DNA of 64,000 nt from Tricholoma matsutake (GCA_026075535.2 AP026539.1:10354001-10418000), one strand, 5' to 3'; counted from the stretch's first letter, positions 24,689 through 37,645 are shown. Made by a program: numbers and translations. Notes: generated from the letters alone by a model not told the origin.

Positions 24689-25059
24689 TGTTGACATATC
24701 GAGGCATCCCCGCACCTGCCTGCGCTTGCCTGCAGTCGCCAATGCTCGCCAACTGTCACAGATATTTATTATTAGTACGTTACATCTATTTATAGAACTA
24801 TGGTAACTATGTCTCGTCTTATTTGAAAAGCATATATGGGATGTTATATACCTCGTAGCTTTACGTCGCAACCTTAGTGATTGTCCATTCACTGAGGTGT
24901 ATGTCCCCTTTCTCTATTTTATTTATTTCCTTACTTACCCATAGTAGTATCTCATTATTCTATTCTAGGTACTACTACTGAATATAGTGATTGTCCGTTC
25001 ACTGAGGTTATCTCGTTATTCTATTCTAGTTCCCTACCGGTTCCTGCCAACGTTCTATA
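24689..25059 (+). repeat. copia-A 3' LTR
   Basis: 371 bp, colinear with the 5' LTR except for a rearranged CpG-rich stretch near 24705-24740. It is followed by the ACTAT target duplication. Confidence 0.92.
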
Positions 25060-25064
25060 ACTAT

Positions 25065-25587
25065 GAGCTAGCATTGAGTAACAAGGAGATTAGGTAAGTT
25101 GGTGAAAATCCTATCTTGTAGACCGAAGTATTGACTATATTGTGGACTTGTAGGCTATAAATCTAAAGTAAGGAACTATTCTGACTAATGGGAAGGAAGT
25201 TTGGATGATAGGAAATGTGTGTGACCCATGGTGAGCTAAGTTCTGTTCTGTGATGGGGAAGCCATGCCCCTGTGAGCCAGGATCTCAGTCCCATCCAATT
25301 AGACATACATACCTTTCGTTTACTTCACCTTTAGACTTGAAAAATGAAGAAAGCAAACACTTTTGTGCCATGGATCTCATGCAGCAAGTAATCTTCCTCC
25401 CCACCCCTAGTTCGCTTTTTTGGCTATCTTATCCCATGTAGCTTTGATAATAGGCTCTCCACATCGTTTGTAAGGTCTCTATGATGCATTTATAATGCTC
25501 ATTTATGCAGTGGGATGAACAGGAGAGCTGGTGAGTCACTATCTCTCATATCACACTCACACCAGAAAGTCTGTACCTTGGAAAGTC
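25065..25587. other. Non-coding interval
   Basis: I see no gene or recognisable element. Short open frames here lack any conserved motif. Confidence 0.5.
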
Positions 25588-26560
25588 TGTCCGACTGTCC
25601 AACTGTCCGGCTGTCCTGTCAACTGCTTTTGCACAGCCACCCCTCCCTCTTTCAAGGAAATGCAAATTCACCAGGCTTTGATGCATACCCAACATGTGAT
25701 GGGAACATTTCTGTTGATTACGTGCCAACAACTCTGCCACCATGCCGGAAAATGACAGCTGAGATGGTAAACAAGCCTTCACACCCAAAACAGGCACAAA
25801 CAAGACGTCGTTTGTGCAGGTCTGTTTTATGTTTCTTGTTTCTTTCAACCAACTAACTGTTTTCATTAGTTTTAGGTCATAAACATGTTGCAACGATGGT
25901 CCCACCCCATGCCCAACCAAGCAACAAAACAAAGCACCAGGGCTCCCCATCGACAAGAAGCACCTGCCCCAGCACCACAACAATGAAGGACAACCCATCA
26001 CCCACCCCCAGCCCTGTGAGCCACTGCTTGCAGGGTGGATGGTGAGTGCTAGCAACCAACGATGTCAACAATGAGCACCAGCGCCCATGGAGGATCACCT
26101 CAATCAAGAGCACAACCACGACCATGACTATGGCAACAAGAATGAGGACTGAGCATGACCCAGGACCCTCACCACTGGCACAACCACCCTACAACGACGA
26201 CGGACACCAGCACATGCACCCGACACCCCACAATGACGACAAAGGACCCACATTCGATGGCATGGATGAGAATGGCAGTGGGAGGGGCACAATGGGGAGC
26301 AGGACCATGGAGACCACACAACAATGCTCGTGCATCTGGCGCGAGGGGTTTTATTTTCATTTAATCTAGTTCACAGCCATAGCATACCTACCAAACATGT
26401 AGTGCTGCCCCCGGAACTGATGCTTATTCTGGACTGCACCTAATGATGGTTCCCTGTTATTTCCAGACACTAGTGCATCGTACAGCCTCAATGGGATACA
26501 GTTAAATACGTGGAAGATTGTGTTGTATGTAGATAGCTGGACAGTCGGACAGTCGGACAC
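25588..26560. mobile_element. Candidate TIR-bounded element carrying hairpin/GT-AG cargo
   Basis: The left end (25588-25617) reads TGTCCGACTGTCCAACTGTC and the right end (26535-26560) is its inverted match, CTGGACAGTCGGACAGTCGG. Inside are a hairpin GCACAAAC…GTTTGTGC (25794-25817), a GT…TTTTAG spacer (about 25820-25872) and a second hairpin CCCTGTGAGC/GCTTGCAGGG (26012-26035). This is the same order of parts seen near 47.4, 48.2 and 63 kb. No clear target duplication was found, so the ends are approximate. Confidence 0.5.
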
Positions 26561-29500
26561 CCAGCCATATCCAGGACACAGATGTCCTCACTCACACATA
26601 GTTTGACATCCACCCACTGGCCCCCTAGTCTCTATACTTTGTATACCACTCTACATGATACAATTACACCTTTTTTGCTGCACAAATTTTGTCCTGATCC
26701 ACATGCCAGCTCAGCAGTGAGTACCCTCTCCTCCTCCCCTACATTTTCGCTTTTTTCCCAGGGTAGTCACTGCCTTATGGCTAAAGTACTTATCCCCATC
26801 ATGTACATAGACATAGACATGATTTCATTGGCCTGGACATCAAGGGAGAGCCTCATACATGAGTACAATAATCTCTCATTCTCACTTCAAGAAGGTAGTG
26901 CTCTAGTAGGCTTATAAGGGCAGGTAAAGTGGAAAGGATGGCAGGTAGTCATTCTATGTACATGTGTAGTCAATGTAAGCAAAATAAACCAAGAGAAACA
27001 GGGCAGAATGAAGAAAATAGTGAGCTCACTGTCAGAGGCAGTGAGCACGACGTTAGCTGATGTGGGCGGCCATAAACTGACAGTGATGGGAGAGATTGAT
27101 GGCTTTGATGGCATGTGAGCAAGTGTTCGGGACAGTAGCCGACGGCATTGATGGCAGGTACTGATGTCTGGCACATGCCATAGATGTCTTAGAGATATGA
27201 CTGAGTCTATGTGGTGTGTACACATTATGTAAACTAACTCATGTTAGAGAGGCCTATTCCACCTCTAATAAGAGGTGATTGGTGGGATTATCAGGTGTGT
27301 AGAACTTGAGTGTGTATTCTGGCCTGCCAATCCTATATTCTGGAAAGGGAAACCTGCTAATATTTCCTTTTCAGGAGATCTGATCATTCAGTTTATTCCC
27401 TGAACATATTACAGGATTCGTTATAAATTGTATCTTGTAAACAAATTTGAATTATATACTTTGAATACAATTATGGTTTATCTCATGCACAAAGCCTCAA
27501 ACAAATCAAAAAATTGTCCACACATTAGTTTCAAAATTTGTTCACCACTATATTCCTTGTTTTCCCCCAAGATACATTTGAAATTTGTTTCCTATATATG
27601 CATAGATGTTCATTAGGGACAAATCTGCAGTTTGTTTCAAATAAACCCATTGAATAGATGACATTGCACATTATAAAACAAAAATTAAATGGCTTCAACA
27701 TTTATTTTCTTACATTTCAACAGAACTCTTCCTAAATTTGTTCTCTGTATATTCACAATATGCCTTATAGATTTATAAGCCAATGCCCCATGTGTGAGGT
27801 CGTTCAAATGGACTCCTAATGACAATTGAGCACTCATGTCCATCCGTCAAAAATTGGGCCTTATGGGCATTGTCAAAATCAAACCTGGAATCCATTGTGT
27901 CTGCCGCCAACTTTGAACTTGGAAAACACAGAGTGATTTCACTCCAAGTGCAAATGAAACAGTGCTTTTCACATGCACCTTGAAGACTGCGATTAGGAGG
28001 TAAACTTCTAAATATTAGCAAGCCAGATCAAGCTTACACACCCTAAACAATAGGAGGCACAGACCGACAATCGACACATTGTTCCAGCTTGGACATGCTG
28101 TTTAGGAGGTAAATGGGAAGCCATTAACAGATGTGAGATCATCTTCCCTTTCATTATACTGTGAAAGAATCTTACTTGGACATAACTTCACACTACAGAA
28201 ATGACAAAACACAAGCACTGTGCTTATTGCCGAAGATTGGTACAGCATTACCAGGAATGTGCTGGATGCACCTTCTGCCTGTATTCTGCAAGTCAATCGA
28301 AACAGCACCCTTTTTTCAGCTAACATTTGAACAGGATATTTCTTGTCAAGAAGCTGATTGGCCCGAACACAAAGCACTCTGCCATCTCAGGCTGCCAAGC
28401 AATGGTTGTACATTTGGCACTCACCCATTCATCAAATGTGGTGTGAGTTTCTAACCTGGTTGCATCTTCATGAGGGCGAGGTACACTGTTGCACACTATT
28501 GAAAGCATAGCTAATTTTATCCCATGGCAGTTACTACATGGTCGCTGGAGAAGGACATTGGCCAACTGGGCCCCACAGGGCACAATCTACATCTCCAGCT
28601 TGATTACACCTGCAGGGATGACTGCGTGCCTCAATTCTCAGTTGCAAAGTTAGAAAGTTGCCTTTCTGTAGATGCTCCAATCACTCAGGTGGAACTTACA
28701 GGCACAAATCACATTTCAGAAGGATTTCTCTTAAAGTTTTTCTCTTGCAGCCACTCTGTGGGATGTTGCTCCCCAATCCACCATGTCCAGTGAAGGTGCT
28801 GGTCATGGTCTGTGAGAAGAGATTCAGCAAGGACATAAAAACCAGCAGGAAGGACAGTTACAAGGGATAACACCAGTGAAGAACAAGACCAATGGCCTTA
28901 ACCTGTTTTGTCCATCAACACAGGTCCACACCTCACCTCCATCCTGCACAGTGACTTCAAATGTAAGGGGAAGCATGAAGCCGGCTCCCATCAGGCAGTC
29001 CAAAAACAAAGCATCAGATTTGGCATAACACCTCTGATGCCAGGGCCCGGGCTTGTAACAAATAGTCTTCATGTGCAAAAGCACACCCAACTGCGCCAAA
29101 GTATATGTGGATGTAGGATAACCCAAGCAATGGTCAAAGAATGGAATGACAATTGATGAGAGGACATGTTGCAAGACAGGGAAATATAAATATAGGAGGT
29201 GAAATTGTAACTGAAATGTTTACCTTCGATCAAACCACACACAGCAGTAGATTACATAAGGTGCTGTGGCAATGATAAAGTGTATGAGACATTCACTGAG
29301 TCCACACCAAACAGGCCTCATTCTCAATAAATTGAGAACTTGGAACTTGTTACCAGGCACTATTCCCCTTTTTGCAACAACGTGTTGATGAGAAACCATG
29401 CCACATCATGACCAACTTCCTGATGATCCATCAACAGAACAACTTCCCCCAGCAACTTTCTTAGCATCATAACACACATTTTCAATAAATCTACAGTTTC

Positions 29501-30925
29501 TACTGGTTTGGGAGCTATTCTACAACCATGCTAAGTAATTCATGGCCAAACAAAGCCATTTTTCATAGTTTACAAGCCTATAGAACCCATTTGGTGGCTC
29601 AACAACACCTATCAGCATTGTATATACCCTAGTATAATTTTTTTTCAGCCTCTGGCAGGACCCCCCCCTGCCTGTAGTTTGGGATTCCTGTTCCATCACC
29701 CCCTTGCATTCACTCTTAGAATCTTGCACTTCCTGGCTGCTGAAGCTGCCTCAAGTAAGCTTTGTTCCTTACTATATGATATGTACAAATGTTAGTTACG
29801 GTGATAAAGGAAGGAAATGATAATGTTAGTATTTCAACTGTGTATATCAAGTGTATATCTGTTTATTAAACAGTATATAGATGGTTATATAGTTTAGACA
29901 ACTGTTTATGTATACTTGGCCTTTGAGGAGTATACATAAACTAGACAGTTGGAGCCTTAGGCCCTTTATTCTTTCAAAAAGCACTTTACATGTCTGAAAT
30001 AGTTGAAAGCCTTTAAAAGCCTACTTTTGTCTTCATCATTGAACCACTGGCACCAATGTAAATGTTGCATTTTGATACCAGCACATTGGAGTGAGCCAAA
30101 AAAAATCATTTTTATTGCGTTCAGAATGTGCAAGACGTTCGAAGTTGAAGTTACGTCAACGAAGTCACTAATGTGTTGCATTTGGGGCTAAAAATAGTAA
30201 AGAATTTAAACCCTTTGGGCCAGACCCCCCCTACCTCGGGTCATGGAACAACGGCCCATTTCCCCCTTGGTTCTTATCTCTTTTTGTTTGTACGTAGAAT
30301 GTGAACAAATACATATGGTATGAATCTAATAATACCATCTTCGGCGTTCGCCGCAACGATAGATTGGAATTCTCCCACACTACCTCAGTTGGAAAGGACG
30401 AAGGGATATAACCTCGTTCCATAAATGGAACTCGGAATCTAAGTCAGAAGGTCCGTTGATGTTGTTAATAGTAACTTATTTACTTCACAAGTTGACTGGG
30501 TGCAGTAGGAACTTTTGACATCCATGTGGAACCATGGAATCTGTCAGGGTGCTGGTATCAATCCGCTGCTTCCCTCGCAGGTTGGTAAATACAGCATGCC
30601 AGTGGTAGTTTGATAGGTTGGTTGTATTCGGTAATACTCATGAATTTTGAACTAATAATCCACGAACTCAAGCTATCCAAGTCTGGAGCTGTCTCCTGGC
30701 GCCTAACAAACGAAGCTGTAATAGAAATCATGATCCGAAGTTCCCCGGGCACACAGCTCCAATTGCGGTACATCTATATGGTATATATTCCTCTCTGATT
30801 CTTCGTTTCTTCGTCAACTTCTGATGATGACGCTGCAGGAGAATCTCATCATTTCTAACGCCGTGTGCAATGCCAACTGTGATCGTTACCCTCGAATCCA
30901 AAGCCGAATGTTGCTAATAGAATCT
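26561..30925. other. Long stretch without a supportable gene
   Basis: No complete gene is evident. A minus-strand frame at 28021-27773 has gene-like composition but no domain I recognise. The plus strand at 28337-28399 reads ISCQEADWPEHKALCHL, like the second half of a MYND zinc finger, but the first Cys pairs are missing, so at most it is a relic. A 13-bp perfect hairpin lies at 29904-29941 (GTTTATGTATACT and its complement, 12-nt loop). Confidence 0.4.
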
Positions 30926-32794
30926 TCACAGTGGCGTGCGCTGCTCTTGTAATTTACGAACACTGTGAGTATCGTTCCCTCGAATGTTGTGCAATCTAAC
31001 TTATTCCAATGATATCATAGCTTGACAATGAGGTGGGTAGGTCTACCGGCATGCAGGATGTTTCACCGATTGAAGTAATATAGGTGGAACTGTTCTGGGT
31101 AGGTAGCACTTACACAAGTACTATGTTCTAAAGACATACTACTGGTATCCTGTCTTCCAGAAAAAGCGGTGGTGTGTGGGGAAGATTCTCTTCCTAACGG
31201 TCAGAGAAATTACAGTTTTCATTTAGTTTTGGGAAGGCTGCTGACGTGGGACGTACAGAACAGATATTTTAGTCTTGTACTACTCATGTACGTTGGCTTC
31301 TTCCAACAGCCTAGGGACACCATTTGATTAACTCAGTTCTCCAGCTCGAGTGCAGCTGGTGAGGTTCCTTCATTCGCTATATGATCTTGCACTTAATGAA
31401 GGATAGGCATCATGGTGCCGAGACCATCTCTTAAAGTAATAATTCAAGCCTTGCCCCACTGCTGATCAGCATACTGATAGTACTCGTCAATTTCATAGCT
31501 GTACGCTCCTTGAACACACTTTGTTCTCATCACATGTTGATATGAGACATGCGATCATTGATGTTGCTTAAAGATGTAATTCATTTCTGTTGACCTCGTA
31601 CTTCTAACGGCTATTAATCTGCCCGCGTTTTTAGGCTTCATGTATTATCATGTTTGGCAAAACATAGCGATGGAAGTGCAAGTCATATTGACACATGGTG
31701 TGTCCCTACACGATGCATACCAGTTCAGCATTGATGAATGTCGTTTGATAGCTATTTTGGCCCACCGACTGCATGCAATGTACTGGAGACGTCGGAACGT
31801 GCTTGTATTCCTTGTAAGTATATTGCATCCAGTATCAACGCGATTGAATGAAATCTTCTTCAACTTGTCTTCAACTATACACAATTAGATAGCAGTGATA
31901 TGCACAGAGGCTGCGTACCTCTCAGCGATGAAGGTCGTTGGTGCCCTCTCGCTTTTCTCAGTTGAGACTCTGACCATAAGTAAGTTATTGTCGAATTTGG
32001 CTTGGAACTCACTCCTCCATATCAGTACTTAGTGACGAATGAGCCTTTCCCGGGAAATATCTTCTGCGCACTCCATTCTCGTCGCTCACTGTACGTATAT
32101 AGTGTCGTCCTCGTAGTCGAGACCATCTTTCTCGGCATGGCACTTCGAAAGGCTTGGACGCATCGTGCATCCCAATGTGGAAGCCCCCTCATGCAAGAAC
32201 TATCTAGAGATTCCGTGTTCTATTTCTTCATGTGGGCGATGCTCAATTTCTCAGTTCTATGAGCTTATCGCCCTTGCTACTAGGACGTTTTGTGTGTACC
32301 TCACTAATTTGGTATTCTGGGAACAGGATCAGGTAAGCCATCAATAAGCCATTGCTCTTTCCCTTGACATATTAAATAAACTTCATAACGTTAGATGCCT
32401 CTCAACACGTTGGGACTACCGTTTTCTTACGCATTCGGTAGTATCTTCTCCAACAGGCTTCTAATCAGGATCCGCTCGGCATACTACGTTTTAGTACCTG
32501 GCTCGAGCGTCCGGCATTCGACCATCCAATTTACTTAAGTTGGGTACAGCACTGGCAACTCTCAGTAGCAATTGTAGTACCGAGGATGAGTTCGGCAATC
32601 TGGAACAGGGGATAATCGAAGACAAATACACAGTCAACACAATCAGCACGATAAGTGTAGAATTGACTGAGGTATCAGGAGGCGTATTCGAAGTGCCCTG
32701 CGCTTTCTATTGCATTTACCTTACAATAATCAGAAGTTGGGGAAGTAGATTAGTACTTATCCGCCAAGCTGGGCTTGCTAAATTATTTATGTAG
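30926..32794 (+). CDS. DUF6533-type multi-pass membrane protein (N-terminal exons partly unresolved)
   Basis: This looks like a real host gene. Resolved exons: 31161-about 31226 (KKRWCVGKILFLTVREITVF, the DUF6533 core), 31635-31813, 31889-31979, 32033-32231, 32284-32332, 32395-32487 and 32540-32794. The five introns from 31814 to 32539 (75, 53, 52, 62 and 52 bp) keep the frame across every junction. The first four have ordinary GT-AG ends; the last donor (GTTTTA) is weak. An upstream piece, IFTVACAALVIYEH (about 30926-30964, followed by GTGAGT), fits the first transmembrane helix. Family hallmarks later on are RLHAMYWRRRNVLVFL, RDSVFYFFM/TFCVYLTNLVFW and FGSIFSNRLLIRIRSAYY, then an acidic cytoplasmic tail. 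These fungal proteins have several helices and unknown function. The region 31033-31160 and the junction into 31635 were not resolved, so I cannot exclude a pseudogene. Confidence 0.6.
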
Positions 32795-33179
32795 TCCGTG
32801 CACCTGACGCTGTATTTACATAACTTATGAAAAACGCTTCACGTTCAACACGTCAATATCTCAACGATCAGCCAGACATACAATGGGGCAATCCCGGGTA
32901 AAGCCGCGGTCAGCTGATGTAAGCCAAACAGTGCCAAATTACTGATTTCAGTGAAGCAGGCTGATTTCGGTCAATTCCAAGTCAATTCTCAACCGTTTTC
33001 CATCGTTCTTTTTGTGCTCATGACTTCTATAAGGTATAATATGTGTTTTACAATGCATATAACACTATATGAGGCTCTATTTACTATATGAGGGCTTGGT
33101 AAACATATTATGCAGAATGTAAATACTAAATATACTACTATTTACTATTTATGCTATCTTCCCATCTTCCAGGCCCTTC
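32795..33179. other. Intergenic, AT-rich
   Basis: No gene or element recognised. It lies between the stops of two convergent genes. Confidence 0.5.
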
Positions 33180-33847
33180 TCAAGCACTCTCCTCTTCATC
33201 TTCTCCACTTTCTCCACTCTCCCCATCATCCTGATCCTCTGTAGAGTCAGAATGGTCTTGGTTGTACCTCTCAATTGCAGATTTTAACCTCTCAATTCTT
33301 TCCTGCTTGTTTTTCATGTGAGTCGGATGATGATGATGATGTGACTTTTGAGAGGAACATCTTCAACCAGTGCTCTATAGATGTCTAGCTGATCATTGAG
33401 CTGATTGTTATTCAGAGCACCTGTCACATCAGCTGGATTTCTGATCCTCTTGACCTTTGCCAGTTGTGCAGCCTTTGCAGCCTTTGCAGCCTTTGCATCT
33501 GCTCTCTTTCTTGTTTTGCTTCTTGCTGCTTCTACTTGTTCAATTTTCTTCTCCATCATAGCTTTTCTCTGTTTCTTTTCCAGTCCACTACCCTCCACCA
33601 GACATGCTTGTTGACAAATGTATGCATAGTCATCATCATTGAAGTTCTTGAGCATAAACTGTTCTGTACCATTTCGAGCACACATTGCAATGGCATTATA
33701 CATATGCATGGATGTGTTAGGCTTCTTCTGGATATATACTTGATAGGAACCAACAGCACCCTCATTCACATCATTTGTTGGTGGCATTATTGCTTTCTCC
33801 TTCTCTGCTGGAGTTGCAAGATCAACTACACCCTCTGCAGCAAACTG

Positions 33848-34078
33848 TGTTGAGATCTACACTGTGAATACGCGCTGTAGGCGCCCCCTTTGATCGATTA
33901 ATATTCCCCTTTGATGCATATCTCTCCCCTTGTCTCTTTCTCCCTTTATATCTTAGCCTTTATCATTTCTCCCATTGTTAACATTATAGTATATATACTT
34001 ACCTTCATAGATTAGATACCTTAGTCTACTGTACAATAAACCATGCTCATTGTGTACCAGTTAGGTTGGATCTCTACA
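33848..34078 (+). repeat. copia-B 5' LTR
   Basis: 231 bp, followed by the GGTTATGGGCC primer site. It contains TAGTATATATACTTACC, a candidate TATA region, and CAATAAACC near the end, a candidate polyadenylation signal. Confidence 0.92.
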
Positions 34079-34303
34079 GGTTATGGGCCACTCTTGTCAC
34101 CTTTAAGTGACAATAGAAATCCTTCCTAGCAAATTAACGATCACGCGATTGTCTCGGTTGATTGATGCTCAATCAATTCTTTGTCAATCTTATCTTATCT
34201 TGATGTGTTCTGGTTTACCGGCGCATTTCCATCTCTTTGTTGTTGCCTCGCGCACTTACCTTTCTCCTCTTGTTGAACTTTGTTTACCTTGAGAATTGCT
34301 ACT

Positions 34304-35518
34304 ATGCCTGAATCCTTGGATCCAAACTCTCTTGACTTGAATTCCCCATCTATTTCCCTCATCCGACTCTCCACACACTATACTGGGGTAAAGCTTGACA
34401 AACTCCAGTCCAATTACAAAGAATGGTGCAAGGATGTTACTGTCACCCTATTCCTTAATGGACTGTTTGACTATGTCGACTTACCACAACCAACATCTGC
34501 AGAACCTTGAGCCCACTCTAACTGGAGAGCTAATTCTTGCCTTACCTACACTGTCATCACATCTGGAGTGGCATCTTCTGAATGCCCCATCCTTGATTCT
34601 TCAAAGACTGCACAGGAGAACTGGGAGGCTCTTCAAGCCCATCATCAGAAGGAAGGACCGGTCAGGCAAGTTGCTTTATTACAGCAGGTGCTCTCCATAC
34701 AATGCACGATCGACACACCCTTACCCAAAACAGCTGAAAGGATTTGTACACTCATTGAATGGGTGTTTGCCATGGGGAGTATTACTCCTGATCTCCTATG
34801 CTGCATTGCACTCCTTAACTCCATCAGTGCGAATTTTCCTCATGCGAGTTCCATTATCTCCCATGATATAGTGGCGTCAACAGTTTCTGCACCTTACACC
34901 TCAAAGGACATTTGCCTCTTCCTGGAGAATGAACAATCCCTTCAGGAGAATGATCACCATATCCATAACACCCATTCCCTCGCCCTCGCTGCCAGCTCTA
35001 AACCCCCTAGGTCGACTTCCACCATGATTTGTAGTAATTGCAAGTGCCCTGGTCATATCATCCCATACTGTGTCTTGAAAGGGGGGGGTATGGAAGGCAA
35101 GACTATTGAGGAGTCAAAAGCAGCGAAGAAATTAGCATATGAATAGAAGAAGTCCGGGAATGGCACAGCAAAGTTGTCCCCCAAAATTCCCATTACCTTG
35201 AAGGATAGTGCTGGCCACACTTATACAGTTATGCTTGACTCCAGCATCCTCTCCACTGCCCAGGCAGCTCCTACCGAGTTTGCAGGCCTCGCTAGTGATC
35301 CACTTCCCCATGCTATGGTAGAGGAGGTAGAATATGAGGGGTGGCTCATGACTGCAGAGGAGTTCTCTACTTCAGTTGACTGGGTCCAGAATTCCATACC
35401 AACTAATGAGGAGGCACTCACAGCACTCCCCTCAACTAAACTCAGCATACCACCATCTCACTTACCGATTGTCCATTTTATGTTGACACTGGCACCACTA
35501 TTCACCAATACCCACTGA
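34304..35518 (+). pseudogene. copia-B gag
   Basis: The frame starts at ATG 34304 (MPESLDPN) and has stops TGA at 34508 and TAG at 35144. The sister copy copia-D has CAA and CAG at the equivalent places. Zinc knuckle CSNCKCPGHIIPYC lies near 35030. A 1-bp loss near 35420 then shifts the frame, and at about 35505 the sequence jumps to the region beyond integrase. Confidence 0.85.
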
Positions 35519-37360
35519 TAAGCATCCTGGTGGAAGACCAGCAGTGACCAGGCTCAAAAAAGCTGTACAGGAATCCAAAAAGTCAGCTGAATGGGTCAAG
35601 GCAACTCATGCAGAATGGAGAAAACTCTTAGATGACCTCCATACCATCATCGGACCTGATACATCATCGATCGGTCATGATCAGTGGGTTGAGGAATCAC
35701 TTGATGACACCATGTTTGGTGATCAGGCACATCAGCTCTCCGCATCAATTTCAGAGATGTCAGTTATTGATCCGGAGTCACTGCAGTTTGAAGATGATCC
35801 ATGATCTTGGGAAGATGCCAAGAATTCAGCAGACACTAAATGATGGGAAGAAGGCTACTGGGAGGAATTGCAATCTCTGAAAGAGATGTCCATATTCAAA
35901 CTTATCCCATGCACTGATGTACCACAAGGTCGCTGAATTTGTAAAGGTCATCCGGTCTTCCATATTAAATGCGATGAGACTGGTTGAGCAGTTTGTTGGA
36001 AGGTATGGCTTGTATTCAAGGGATTTGAACAGATCTATGGTAAAGACTATACAATAACCACCTCACCTATGGCGCACATGGAATCTTGGTGCATTCTCTT
36101 ACATATAGTGGCATCACTTGGATGGGACACCCAACAGATTGATGTCAAGACGGCTTTCCTCTATGGCCTCCTACCAGATGATGAACTTCAATATATGGAA
36201 CAGCCAGCTGGTTTCAAAGAGCTGGGGAAGGAGGATTGGGTATGGGAGTTGCAGTGAGGGTTATATGGCATGAAACAAAGTGGGCGTATTTGGAATCAGA
36301 TGCTGCATGGCCAGATGGTATCCTGGGAATCACAAGATTATCTTGTGAGTCAGGCATCTACTACCGAAAATCTGACACAGGTACCATCATAACGGCTGTT
36401 CATGTGGATGATTACCTTTCCATCGCTAGTTGCAAGGAGGATAATGAGCACTTCAAAAACCAAATGCAAAAGGTGTGGACAATATCTGATCTTGGCACAG
36501 CCCAATTTGTTGTTGGCATTGCCATCACCTGGGATACTGCACACCATACAGTTGCTCTGTCCCAAACAGCATTAATTGACAAGATTGTCTCTCAGTTTGG
36601 TCAGACTGATGCTAACCCATTGTTGGCACCAATGGAACCTGGACAGAAATTGCGGCATGTCAACTGGTCAAGTCTTACACCTGATGTGCAGACTAAACTA
36701 CTAGGACTACCGTACCGATCACTTGTAGGCTGTCTCCTATACCTTGCCATCTCCATGCGCCCAGACATATCATACGCTGTTCAACAACTCTCACAGTTCC
36801 TTGATTCCTATTATTGGCATGCCGCCATCTGCCTTGTTTGCTACCTGAAGGGAACGTGGGACCTGAAACTATATCTGGGGGGCAATGATCCAATCTCTTT
36901 ATTGGTGTACACCAACTCTGACTGGGCTAATTGCTTAGATACAAGGCGCAGTGTTGGAGGATATGCATGTTCCCTTGGATCAGGTGCCATATCCTGGATG
37001 GCTCGCAAGCAGAAGACTGTCGCAGCCTCATCTTGTGAGGCTGGGTACATTGCCGCTTTTGAATTAGCAAAGGAATGCATCTGGATTTGTACCCTACTCA
37101 CGGCCATTGGACACTCACCTACTGCACCCACCCCCATGCTTTGTGACAACACCGCTGCCATCAATTTATCTGAAGATCCGCTTCTCCACTCCCACATCAA
37201 GCATGTCGACATCAAATTCCATTTCCTTTGTGAGCACATCCAATCCCAGGAGCTTTGTGTACAATATGTGCACACCTGTGATAATATTGCAGACATCTTC
37301 ACTAAAGCCCTGGATGTCAAATCTTTCGCCCGCCTTCGCGGATTCCTTGGACTCCAGTAA
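35519..37360 (+). pseudogene. copia-B pol remnant (RT and RNase H)
   Basis: It begins in the linker before RT (TRLKKAVQESKKSAEW). The RT blocks include QQIDVKTAFLYG (about 36135) and VHVDDYLSIA (about 36400), with both catalytic Asp kept, and RNase H TNSDWANC and SSCEAGYIAA. Breaks are TGA at about 35802, further stops through 36010, TGA at 36255, and a shift near 36240. From 36290 to 37360 the frame is open to the natural stop. Confidence 0.88.
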
Positions 37361-37414
37361 TTACCTTCTTCATGCCAATTCCATGCGAGGAGGAGTATTC
37401 ATGGTGAGGAGGAG

Positions 37415-37645
37415 TGTTGAGATCTACACCATGAACACGTGCTGTAGGCGCCCCCTTTGATCTATTAATATTCCCCTTTGATGTGTATCTCTCCCCTTGT
37501 CTCTTTCTCCCTTTATATCTTGGCCTTTATCATTTCCCCCATTGTTAACATTATAGTATATATACTTACCTTCATAGATTAGATACCTTAGTCTACTGTA
37601 CAATAAACCGTGCTCATTGTGTACCAGTTAGGTTGGATCTCTACA
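37415..37645 (+). repeat. copia-B 3' LTR
   Basis: 231 bp, differing from the 5' copy mainly by transitions such as TGTGAATACGCGC against CATGAACACGTGC. Confidence 0.92.

Larger units (their letters stand above)
13885..25059 (+). mobile_element. Ty1/copia element copia-A (complete, with nested gypsy-1)
   Basis: Matching LTRs at 13885-14244 and 24689-25059 both begin TGTTGACATATCGAGG and end GTTCTATA or ATTCTATA. A perfect 5-bp target duplication ACTAT flanks the element (13880-13884 and 25060-25064). A primer-binding site follows the left LTR and a polypurine tract precedes the right one. Domain order gag-PR-IN-RT-RH is the copia order. Without the nested gypsy-1 and its duplication the element is about 5.2 kb. 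Confidence 0.95.
33848..37645 (+). mobile_element. copia-B: LTR element with internal deletion
   Basis: Two 231-bp LTRs (33848-34078, 37415-37645) begin TGTTGAGATCTACAC and end GGTTGGATCTCTACA. The right flank is CTCTG; the left flank reads AACTG, explained by a 2-bp loss from AACTCTG, since removing element and duplication restores TSE/FAAEG in the host gene. The total of 3.8 kb is about 1.5 kb short of its relatives because protease and integrase are missing. Confidence 0.92.

Noticed and set aside
28337..28399. MYND zinc-finger gene
   Set aside because: Only the last part (CQEADWPEHKALC) is recognisable; the upstream Cys pairs and any continuous frame are missing, so it is mentioned only as a possible relic.
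29904..29941. Helitron 3' hairpin terminus
   Set aside because: The 13-bp hairpin is good and CTAG follows at once, but spacing to a CTRR-T end is wrong and no Helitron sequence adjoins it.
33405..33853. Cys/Phe-rich plus-strand frames that look like membrane peptides
   Set aside because: They are the antisense of the Lys/Ala-rich C-terminal helix of the transposase-like gene.
36841..37320. Minus-strand frame of 159 codons in copia-B
   Set aside because: Antisense shadow of the RNase H domain.
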